Assembly (NCBI GenBank): GCA_965242685.1
Contig: OZ251487.1
Span: 620,001 to 684,000 of the forward strand
Length of the DNA stretch: 64,000 bases
Source: G965215055 sp965242685
Lineage (GTDB): Bacteria > Pseudomonadota > Gammaproteobacteria > UBA4575
Direction of reading: 5' to 3'
The notes under the pieces were generated by a model, which saw only the letters and a list, made by a program, of their open reading frames with translations, was not told the DNA's origin and searched no databases. Below are positions 36,198 through 43,726 of the stretch, piece after piece. A program made the position numbers and the translations under genes. How positions within the stretch are numbered: the first letter of the stretch is position 1; each line of letters begins with the position of its first letter.

Positions 36198-36782
36198 ATG
36201 AAATTGTTTACCACGTTGTATGACAGGGTAATTGGATGGGCCAAACACCCGCATGCCGAGTATTATCTGGGAGGGTTAAGCTTTGCAGAATCTTCTTTTT
36301 TTCCTATTCCTCCGGATGTGATGCTGGCGCCTATGTCCGTTGCCCGGCCTGAACGGGCCTGGTGGTTTGCGTTTTTAACTACACTAACCTCGGTATTAGG
36401 GGGTATCTTCGGGTATTTGATCGGCGCCTTTGCATTTGAATATATCGAGCCCTGGCTACAGGCATCTTCATATTGGTCAAAGTTTGAAACTGCCCGTATC
36501 TGGTTTGATGAGTGGGGTATATGGGTAGTGGTAGTTGCCGGATTTTCACCGATTCCTTATAAGCTTTTTACAGTTACAGCCGGATTACTTTCGTTGGCCG
36601 TTATTCCTTTTATTGTTGCTTCACTTATCGGACGAGGCAGCCGTTTTTATCTCGTTGCCGGCCTGCTTAAGTTTGCCGGCCCCAAGCTCGAACCACTGAT
36701 ATTGAAATATGTAGAATGGATTGGTTGGGCGACCGTGTTGCTACTGGCTATCACAATTATCTGGTTCAAGTTGTTGCATTGA
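36198..36782 (+). CDS. yqaA: YqaA-family inner-membrane protein
   Basis: A 194-residue polytopic protein of the VTT/DedA-like (SNARE-associated) family. FAESSFFPIPPDVMLAPMSV and FSPIPYKLFTVTAGLLSL are the two re-entrant loop motifs with the conserved Glu, Pro and Lys. About four to five membrane segments are visible. The DedA superfamily is implicated in lipid handling; this branch has no assigned substrate. Its stop overlaps the nlpD start (TGATG). Confidence 0.92.
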   Translation: MKLFTTLYDRVIGWAKHPHAEYYLGGLSFAESSFFPIPPDVMLAPMSVARPERAWWFAFLTTLTSVLGGIFGYLIGAFAFEYIEPWLQASSYWSKFETARIWFDEWGIWVVVVAGFSPIPYKLFTVTAGLLSLAVIPFIVASLIGRGSRFYLVAGLLKFAGPKLEPLILKYVEWIGWATVLLLAITIIWFKLLH

Positions 36783-37507
36783 TGTTTATACGTATTCGTA
36801 TAGCGACCCTTGGCCTTTTATATTTCCTGCTTGCCGGATGCGCGGGTGATTTTGGCATATTTCAAAATTACAAAATTGATGTCGAGCCTAAGCCCAAACG
36901 TGATTACCATATTGTGAAGAAGGGCGACACCTTGATTAAAATCTCTTTCTCTAGACATCTTGACTACAGACAACTTGCCGCATGGAACAATATTGACAAT
37001 CCCGATCTTATTTATCCGGGACAAAAGCTACGCTTGACGCCCCCGCCGGTGAATGTGAAAAAAAGCAGGCCGAAGGCGAGCGCAAAAAACAAAACCCCTA
37101 CAGTCGTCCCAAAGAAATATGTCGGCAAGTCCGTCAAGCACAGATGGAGTTGGCCGACAAAGGGGCGAATAACCCGTACTTACTCCATGAAAAGTGGAGG
37201 CCATAAGGGGATAGATATTGCGGGGAGGGAGGGACAGGCCGTACTCGCGGTGTCCTCGGGGAAAGTCGTGTACAGTGGAGATGGCTTATCGGGTTATGGC
37301 AATTTAATCATCGTCGAGCATGACAGCCAGTTTTTGAGTGCCTATGCGCACAATAAGAAGTTGCTTGTGGCAGAAGGCGGGAAGGTTGTGCGTGGTCAGA
37401 AGATTGCCGAGCTGGGCAAAAGCGACACACGAACCCCAAAACTTTACTTTGAAATTCGGCGTAACGGAAAGCCTGTGGATCCTTTGAAGTATCTGCCTAA
37501 AAAGTAA
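36782..37507 (+). CDS. nlpD: NlpD-like murein hydrolase activator lipoprotein
   Basis: A 241-residue outer-membrane lipoprotein: signal peptide with lipobox LLAGCAG, a LysM domain (YHIVKKGDTLIKISF to YPGQKLRL), a basic linker and a C-terminal M23/LytM domain (GHKGIDIAGREGQAVLAVSSG to LIIVEHDSQFLSAYAHN). The HxH metal motif of active M23 peptidases is replaced by KLYF in TPKLYFEIR, so the domain is probably non-catalytic, as in E. coli NlpD, which activates amidase AmiC. The start is ATG 36782, coupled to yqaA. rpoS, the normal next gene, is absent. Confidence 0.93.
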   Translation: MFIRIRIATLGLLYFLLAGCAGDFGIFQNYKIDVEPKPKRDYHIVKKGDTLIKISFSRHLDYRQLAAWNNIDNPDLIYPGQKLRLTPPPVNVKKSRPKASAKNKTPTVVPKKYVGKSVKHRWSWPTKGRITRTYSMKSGGHKGIDIAGREGQAVLAVSSGKVVYSGDGLSGYGNLIIVEHDSQFLSAYAHNKKLLVAEGGKVVRGQKIAELGKSDTRTPKLYFEIRRNGKPVDPLKYLPKK

Positions 37508-37515
37508 GGTATGAT

Positions 37516-37896
37516 TTAGTCTGAAAAAATGATGGCCGCCGCGGCTCTGCGCCCCTCGGCCAGGAGTATGCCGTAGGTTCTACACGCCGCACTAGTATTC
37601 ATGGTTTCAAGGCCGACATTACATCGTGCAAATAACGCCAGAATTTTCGGCGCAGGAAGGATTAGCCGTTCTCCCGTTCCGAGCAGCACTATCTCTGGTT
37701 TTAATTTAAATATTGCGGTGACGTTTTCCTCGTTTAATTGATCCATACTGGTTACCTTCCAGGGTGTGATCAATTTGTCGGGGCACACCACCAAACTTTG
37801 GTCGTAGCGCTCGCGATTGACCAATATGCAGTCCGACCGGTATCCCGTGATCATGAAATCTGCATTGATAGCGTCTTGAGTCAGGTTCATTGCCAT
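37516..37896 (-). CDS. Mth938-like/DUF498 family protein
   Basis: A 126-residue protein of the Mth938/Xcc1710 (NDUFAF3-like) fold. ITGYRSDCILVNRERYDQSLVV opens the domain, PEIVLLGTGERLILPAP is its central motif, and CNVGLETMNTSAACRTYGILLAEGR completes it. The mitochondrial relative assists complex I assembly; the bacterial role is not known. It is convergent with nlpD, with eight bases between them, and divergent from alaC. Confidence 0.9.
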   Translation of the reverse strand: MAMNLTQDAINADFMITGYRSDCILVNRERYDQSLVVCPDKLITPWKVTSMDQLNEENVTAIFKLKPEIVLLGTGERLILPAPKILALFARCNVGLETMNTSAACRTYGILLAEGRRAAAAIIFSD

Positions 37897-37983
37897 CCGT
37901 CGCGGCCGCGGAAATAAATCGGGTTAGTAGTTTACATTGAATCACGTATTATATTTCATACTTATCCAAAACGAATTGACTGA

Positions 37984-39159
37984 ATGAAAGATTTTGTCAG
38001 AATCGCGCGGCTTCCTCCCTATGTGCTCAATGTCGTAAACGAGCTTAAAGCTGAAGCCAGGGCAAGAGGCGAAGATATTGTGGACTTTGGCATGGGTAAT
38101 CCTGATCGCCCGCCATCCAGACATATCATTGAAAAGCTGGCAGAAGTAGTGCTGCGTGAAGATGTACACCGGTATTCGTTGTCCCGAGGCCTCCCCCGAT
38201 TACGCCGGGCAGTGTCCGACTGGTATCGGCGCAAATTCGGTGTGGAGATTGATCCGGAAACCGAGGCTATCGTGACCATTGGTTCCAAGGAAGGGCTTGC
38301 ACATTTGACCCTGGCAACGTTAGGGCCGGGTGATACGGTGCTGGTACCTAATCCTGCCTATCCCATCCACGCCTACGGCTGTGTAATCGCCGGGGCAGAC
38401 GTTATCTATATACCCCTGGCGGAAAGTGAGAACTTTTTTTCTGAACTGGAGAAGGCAGTTCAGGATTCTTGGCCCAAGCCGAAGATGCTGATCGTGAACT
38501 TTCCCTGTAATCCGACTACACAGTGTGTCGAGTTACCTTTCTTGGAGAAGCTGGTCGCTATTTGCAGAGAATACGAAATGTGGCTGGTACATGATATTGC
38601 TTATGGTGAAATTACATTTGATGGTTATGAAGCCCCTTCGATCTTGCAAGTACCGGGCGCCAAGGATATTGCAGTTGAATTTTATTCATTGTCGAAAACA
38701 TATAACATGCCTGGTTGGCGCATCGGTTTTATGTGCGGTAGCCCCATGTTGGTAGAAGCCTTGGCGCGTATGAAGTCCTATTTAGACTATGGCATGTTTA
38801 CCGCTATTCAAGTAGCGGCGATTGCGGCACTTGACAGCCCGCAGGGGGTTATAGAAGGGGTGCGTGCCACGTATAAAAGCCGCCGTAATGTATTATGTGA
38901 AGGTTTAAGTAATGCGGGATGGCACGTAGAAAAACCCAAGGCTACCATGTTTGTATGGGCGGAGATTCCTGAGCCTTATCGTCGAGGAGGTTCCCTGGAA
39001 TTTTCAAAAAAACTGTTGCACGAGGCGAAAGTGGCGGTATCACCGGGGATAGGGTTTGGTAAATATGGAGATACGCATGTTCGTTTCAGCTTGATTGAAA
39101 ACGAACACCGAACGAGGCAGGCCGTTAGAAATATCAGGAAGATGCTAAGAGAAGTGTAG
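37984..39159 (+). CDS. alaC: Alanine-type aminotransferase AlaC
   Basis: A 391-residue fold-type I PLP aminotransferase. IARLPPYVLNVVNELKAEAR at the start, VDFGMGNPDRPPS, VNFPCNPTTQCVELPF, VHDIAYGEITFDGY and SLSKTYNMPGWRIGFM with the PLP Lys match AlaC (YfdZ), which makes alanine from pyruvate and glutamate. The order alaC-hom-thrC is common in beta- and gammaproteobacteria, and the 12-base gap to hom indicates an operon. Confidence 0.92.
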   Translation: MKDFVRIARLPPYVLNVVNELKAEARARGEDIVDFGMGNPDRPPSRHIIEKLAEVVLREDVHRYSLSRGLPRLRRAVSDWYRRKFGVEIDPETEAIVTIGSKEGLAHLTLATLGPGDTVLVPNPAYPIHAYGCVIAGADVIYIPLAESENFFSELEKAVQDSWPKPKMLIVNFPCNPTTQCVELPFLEKLVAICREYEMWLVHDIAYGEITFDGYEAPSILQVPGAKDIAVEFYSLSKTYNMPGWRIGFMCGSPMLVEALARMKSYLDYGMFTAIQVAAIAALDSPQGVIEGVRATYKSRRNVLCEGLSNAGWHVEKPKATMFVWAEIPEPYRRGGSLEFSKKLLHEAKVAVSPGIGFGKYGDTHVRFSLIENEHRTRQAVRNIRKMLREV

Positions 39160-39171
39160 GGAGTGTAGGTC

Positions 39172-40482
39172 GTGGGACCCGTTAAAATTGGAATGTTGGG
39201 CTTTGGTACCGTTGGTGGCGGTACCGCGAGTATTCTATCGCGTAATGGCGATGAGATTGCACGCCGGGCAGGACGCGGCATTCAGATCACCGTTGCATGC
39301 GTACAAAACAGTAAAAAATCGCGTGCTTGCGACATTGCAGATATTACGCTTACTGAAAACCCCGAGGTTGTTGTTGCCGCTGCAGATGTTGAAATCGTAC
39401 TGGAGCTTATTGGTGGCACTCATTTGGCACGTAACCTCGTGCTTCAAGCAATAGACAACGGTAAGCACATTGTCACGGCAAACAAGGCACTCATTGCCCT
39501 GCATGGCAATGAGATTTTTCAGCGCGCACAGGAAAAAGGGGTAATGGTTGCCTTTGAAGCTGCGGTAGCGGGCGGCATTCCGATCATCAAGGCAATACGT
39601 GAAGGCCTGGCGGGCAATTCTATCCAGTGGCTGGCGGGTATTATCAATGGGACCGGCAACTTCATATTGACGGAAATGTGTGAAAAAGGCAGGAATTTCG
39701 GTGATGTATTGAAAGATGCCCAGCAACGAGGGTATGCCGAAGCGGACCCGACTTTCGATATCGGAGGCGTTGACGCCGCCCACAAGCTGACGATCCTGGC
39801 CTCCATTGCCTTTGGAGTACCATTGCAATATGCAAAGGTATATACCGAAGGGATTACCGAAATCACCGGTATAGACGTCGAATACGCCTCCAATCTGGGT
39901 TATCGCATCAAACATCTGGGCATTGCGAAACGTACCGTAAATGGACTGGAACTCAGAGTACATCCAACCTTGGTACCTCATCGGCACCTTATTGCGAACG
40001 TGGACGGCGTGATGAATGCCATAATGATCAAGGCCGATGCGCTAGGCCCTAGCCTATACTATGGTGCGGGTGCTGGCGCCGAACCGACGGGTTCTGCGGT
40101 AGTGGCCGATCTGGTTGACGTCGTTCGGGCACTGACCTCGGATCCGGAGAATCGGGTACCGCACCTGGCGTTTCAGCCCGGTGCCCTGTCAGACATCCCC
40201 ATATTATCCATGGAGGAGGTTTCTACCGCCTATTATCTGCGTATCCATGTTCAGGACCGCCCCGGCGTATTGGCACAGGTTACCCATATATTTGCACAGT
40301 ACGGGATCAGCATTGAGGCAATCATCCAGAAGGAACCGCAGGCCGATGCGACCCGCGTGCCCATTGTCATCCTTACGCACGAAGTAAACGAAAAAAGCAT
40401 GAACCAAGCGATTCTAGAGATAGAAAAGCTGGAAACCGTCACCGGCAAGGTGAAGTGCATACGGCTGGAGACACTTTCCTGA
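39172..40482 (+). CDS. hom: Homoserine dehydrogenase
   Basis: A 436-residue monofunctional enzyme reducing aspartate semialdehyde to homoserine. GMLGFGTVGGGTASIL is the dinucleotide fold, TANKALIALHG and AAVAGGIPIIKAIREGL the catalytic region, and GIINGTGNFILTEM the hallmark. A C-terminal ACT domain (YYLRIHVQDRPGVLAQVTHI) suggests threonine feedback control. The start is GTG 39172, and thrC follows within eight bases. Confidence 0.96.
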   Translation: MGPVKIGMLGFGTVGGGTASILSRNGDEIARRAGRGIQITVACVQNSKKSRACDIADITLTENPEVVVAAADVEIVLELIGGTHLARNLVLQAIDNGKHIVTANKALIALHGNEIFQRAQEKGVMVAFEAAVAGGIPIIKAIREGLAGNSIQWLAGIINGTGNFILTEMCEKGRNFGDVLKDAQQRGYAEADPTFDIGGVDAAHKLTILASIAFGVPLQYAKVYTEGITEITGIDVEYASNLGYRIKHLGIAKRTVNGLELRVHPTLVPHRHLIANVDGVMNAIMIKADALGPSLYYGAGAGAEPTGSAVVADLVDVVRALTSDPENRVPHLAFQPGALSDIPILSMEEVSTAYYLRIHVQDRPGVLAQVTHIFAQYGISIEAIIQKEPQADATRVPIVILTHEVNEKSMNQAILEIEKLETVTGKVKCIRLETLS

Positions 40483-40489
40483 CTTATAC

Positions 40490-41641
40490 TTGGTTTTACG
40501 GAACGTGAACAACAAACACTATACCGGCCTTATAGATCGCTACCGCAGTATTCTGCCCCTTGCCGAAGGCTGTCGCGTAATCAGCCTTTGCGAAGGCGAC
40601 ACCCCACTCGTCCAGTGCCATAATCTTGAAGCGGTAAACCGAAAAGATATCAAATTATATCTCAAGTTTGAGGGACTCAATCCGACTGGTTCATTCAAGG
40701 ACCGCGGCATGACGGTTGCCGTCACGCAGGCCGTATCCGAAGGGAGTAGCGCAATTATATGCGCCTCAACGGGGAATACCTCCGCATCGGCGGCCGCCTA
40801 TGCCGCCAGAGCAGGGATCAAGGCGTTCGTGTTGATACCGGATGGAAAAATTGCAATGGGCAAACTGGCACAGGCAATGATGTACGGTGCCATCATCATG
40901 CAGATTCGCGGCAACTTTGATGACGGTATGCGGGTAGTGAAAGAAGTAGCGAAAGAGGTGCCGGTAGACATTGTAAACTCAGTCAACCCCTATCGTTTAC
41001 AAGGGCAGAAGACTGCGGCGTTCGAAGTTGTAGAAGCATTGGGTCATGCACCGGACTTTCATTGCCTGCCAGTGGGTAATGCCGGCAATATTTCAGCCTA
41101 CTGGATAGGCTATTCAGAGCTTGCAGCGAAGGATGGACATGCCGTGACTCGTTCCTGCGGTTTCTGCAGGGGTGAGTGCCCGTTTACCAAGACACCAAAG
41201 ATTATCAAAAAGCCTAGAATGTTGGGCTATCAGGCAGCGGGCGCAGCGCCGTTTGTCAAAGGGGAGGTGGTTGATCATCCCGAGACCGTAGCGACGGCAA
41301 TACGCATCGGCCATCCGCAAAGCTGGGATTATGCACGGGCGGCAGTGGCGGAATCACAAGGCTGGTTCAATTCTTTTTCAGATGAAAAAATTCTTTCCGT
41401 ACAAAATCTTTTGTCTTCAAGCGAAGGGGTTTTCTGCGAACCTGCCTCCGCCACTTCTGTCGCCGGTGCACTGTATGATATCGAAAAGGGCAACATCCCC
41501 AAGGGCAGTACCGTCGTTTGCACGCTGACCGGACACGGCCTAAAAGACCCTGATATTGCCATCAGGCAAAGTGCATTCGGGCTGACTACTATTAACGCCG
41601 AACTGGACTCCGTAAAGCGAGCGATTTTGGATAATTTGTAA
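40490..41641 (+). CDS. thrC: Threonine synthase with a Cys-rich insertion
   Basis: A PLP enzyme converting O-phosphohomoserine to threonine, 383 residues. LKFEGLNPTGSFKDRGMTVA has the PLP Lys, ICASTGNTSASAAAYAARAG the phosphate loop, and LPVGNAGNISAYWIGYSEL the usual Asn/Gly motif. After that helix, where relatives normally pass directly to the PRMLGYQAAGAAP strand, there is an extra loop with CGFCRGEC (Cys 223, 226, 230). I do not know this insertion from other threonine synthases. The start is TTG 40490 or GTG 40505; neither has a strong ribosome-binding site. Confidence 0.94.
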   Translation: MVLRNVNNKHYTGLIDRYRSILPLAEGCRVISLCEGDTPLVQCHNLEAVNRKDIKLYLKFEGLNPTGSFKDRGMTVAVTQAVSEGSSAIICASTGNTSASAAAYAARAGIKAFVLIPDGKIAMGKLAQAMMYGAIIMQIRGNFDDGMRVVKEVAKEVPVDIVNSVNPYRLQGQKTAAFEVVEALGHAPDFHCLPVGNAGNISAYWIGYSELAAKDGHAVTRSCGFCRGECPFTKTPKIIKKPRMLGYQAAGAAPFVKGEVVDHPETVATAIRIGHPQSWDYARAAVAESQGWFNSFSDEKILSVQNLLSSSEGVFCEPASATSVAGALYDIEKGNIPKGSTVVCTLTGHGLKDPDIAIRQSAFGLTTINAELDSVKRAILDNL

Positions 41642-41651
41642 CTTTCGGTGC

Positions 41652-41669
41652 TTTATTAATATTAATAAA
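41652..41669. repeat. Perfect 18-base AT-only palindrome between convergent genes
   Basis: TTTATTAAT followed by its exact reverse complement fills most of the 28-base gap between the convergent ends of thrC and aat. It could fold as a weak hairpin in both transcripts or bind a protein. It lacks the GC stem of a standard intrinsic terminator. Confidence 0.5.
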
Positions 41670-42422
41670 TCACGGTATCCAATGAGCTACGTCCAGCATT
41701 GTATCCCGTTTCCATACAAAGCCTTTCAGATGTTCATTGCAGAGGGGCGTTATGCTTTCTATGTATTTTTTTCTGGGGATGGCTTCTGCACCCAGACTTG
41801 ACAGGTGCGCCGAAGGTAGCTGGCAATCCAGTATCGGAAACCCCCATCGACACAGATGTGCGACCAGGTACACAAGCGCAACCTTTGATGCATTGCTCTG
41901 GAAGCTGAACATGGATTCGCCGAAGAACATTCGGCCTATTAAAACACCGTAAATCCCGCCGACCAGACGTTTTTGGGAGTTCCAAAGCTCAACAGAATGT
42001 GCATATCCTTGCTGGTGCAGGGCAGTGTAGTTTTCGATCATATCGGCAGTGATCCACGTGCCGCGTGAATATCTGCGTGGTGCCGCGCAAGCCATAACGG
42101 TCTGTTTGAAATTGCTATCAAAGGTGACGTGCCATGGATGTTTGCGCAGCGTCCTACGAAGGCTCGTGGATATTTTGATCTTGTTTGTATACAAGACGCC
42201 TCGAGGATTGGGTGACCACCACAGAATCGGTTGCCCTTCTTTATACCAGGGGAAGATGCCGCTACGGTAGGCGTTCAGCAACCGGGTAACGCTCAGGTTT
42301 CCACCCGCGGCAAGTAGGCCTTCGGGATTTTGCAGTGCCTTTTCTGCATTGGGAAATGTAGCATCGCGGTCGGACGGATCTAACCAGGGAATATCCACGG
42401 GGGCTAAAGAAGGTTTATTCAA
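41670..42422 (-). CDS. aat: Leucyl/phenylalanyl-tRNA-protein transferase
   Basis: A 250-residue N-end-rule enzyme that adds Leu or Phe to proteins with N-terminal Arg or Lys, marking them for ClpSAP. GLLAAGGNLSVTRLLNAYR, SGIFPWYKEGQPILWWSPNP, GTWITADMIENYTALH and GGIYGVLIGRMFFGESMFS are all diagnostic. The start must be a TTG at 42422, because no in-frame ATG or GTG precedes the conserved region. It lies downstream of trxB, probably in one transcript, as part of the trxB-aat neighbourhood known in E. coli. Confidence 0.95.
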   Translation of the reverse strand: MNKPSLAPVDIPWLDPSDRDATFPNAEKALQNPEGLLAAGGNLSVTRLLNAYRSGIFPWYKEGQPILWWSPNPRGVLYTNKIKISTSLRRTLRKHPWHVTFDSNFKQTVMACAAPRRYSRGTWITADMIENYTALHQQGYAHSVELWNSQKRLVGGIYGVLIGRMFFGESMFSFQSNASKVALVYLVAHLCRWGFPILDCQLPSAHLSSLGAEAIPRKKYIESITPLCNEHLKGFVWKRDTMLDVAHWIP

Positions 42423-42468
42423 GTCGGTAGGGTAAAAGCGTCATTAGCCGTCTGGAGGAAGGTTTTTG

Positions 42469-43437
42469 TCAATGATTTGGAGCCTTGCCCAGGGCGTCAA
42501 GGTATTTTTCGGCATCCAGTGCCGCCATGCATCCCGAACCCGCTGAAGTTACTGCCTGTCTATACACATGGTCCATTACATCGCCTGCCGCAAAGACTCC
42601 CGGAATATTGGTGGCTGTAGCGTTACCGTGCAAACCGCTTTTTACCTTTATGTAACCGCCGTTCATTTCAAGTTGATTGCTGAAAACATCGGTATTGGGA
42701 GTATGTCCAATGGCAATAAATACCCCGCTGAGATCGATTTCTTCCACAGCTTCATTCAGGGTGCTTTTAATTCTGATTCCTGTAACCCCTGTATCATCAC
42801 CCAGCACTTCGTCAAGCGTGTGGTTCCATTTTATGGTGACGTTACCGTTCTGTGCCTTTTCAAATAGTTGATCTTGCAATATCTTTTCGCTACGCAGGGC
42901 ATCACGTCGATGCACCAGGATAACCTCACTGGCAATGTTGGAAAGGTACAGTACTTCTTCGGCGGCAGTGTTACCACCGCCGATTACCGCTACTTTTTTC
43001 CCTTTATAGAAAAAGCCGTCACAGGTTGCGCAGGCTGAAACACCTTTACCCTTGAAGGTTTCTTCGGACAGTAAACCTAAATATCGGGCGGATGCCCCGG
43101 TTGCGATAATGAGCGCGTCACTGGTGTAGTGGCCCAAATCTCCAGTCAGTGCAAAAGGTCGCGTGGACAGATCGGCGGTATGAATATGATCAAAGATCAC
43201 TTCGGTATTGTACCTTTCTACGTGCTTCAACATACGTTCCATAAGTTCCGGGCCTTGTAGTCCTTCAATGTCGCCGGGCCAGTTGTCAACGTCGGTCGTC
43301 GTTGTTAGCTGGCCTCCTTGCTCCAGGCCAGTGATGATCGCCGGGTTGAGATTTGCTCGTGCTGCGTATACGCCCGCGGTGTAACCGGCCGGGCCAGAGC
43401 CCAGGATAAGAAGTTGAAAATGTCGAGATTCTGCCAT
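42469..43437 (-). CDS. trxB: Thioredoxin reductase
   Basis: A 322-residue NADPH/FAD enzyme reducing thioredoxin in the cytoplasm. LGSGPAGYTAGVYAARA binds FAD, ACATCDGFFYKG holds the redox CxxC, and VIGGGNTAAEEVLYLSN binds NADPH. AAGDVMDHVYRQAVTSAGSGCMAALDAEKYL closes the FAD site. The 289-base gap to the divergent ftsK (43438-43726) should hold both promoters; I could not assign reliable boxes. Confidence 0.96.
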   Translation of the reverse strand: MAESRHFQLLILGSGPAGYTAGVYAARANLNPAIITGLEQGGQLTTTTDVDNWPGDIEGLQGPELMERMLKHVERYNTEVIFDHIHTADLSTRPFALTGDLGHYTSDALIIATGASARYLGLLSEETFKGKGVSACATCDGFFYKGKKVAVIGGGNTAAEEVLYLSNIASEVILVHRRDALRSEKILQDQLFEKAQNGNVTIKWNHTLDEVLGDDTGVTGIRIKSTLNEAVEEIDLSGVFIAIGHTPNTDVFSNQLEMNGGYIKVKSGLHGNATATNIPGVFAAGDVMDHVYRQAVTSAGSGCMAALDAEKYLDALGKAPNH

Positions 43438-43726
43438 CGTATCGTTCCTTTAGTCCTTGGTTGGTTAGATTTCAAGGGAATCGAAATATAAATCAGAATA
43501 TGGGCGAGCACTGCATAAAACAAGCTTTTCTAAGCTCGGTATAAATTTGATTGGACATTCACAAGCGTTAGAGTAACAATATATACTATAAAGGTGCTTG
43601 GACAATGCCTCAATCCACAAGCGCTTCAAATAATAATTTCCACCAAAGTTCGGCCCCCGACGGGATATGCAGGATTCGATAATCCTGTAAGATGGTTTCT
43701 TTTTCTTATATTTATCATAAGGTTAG

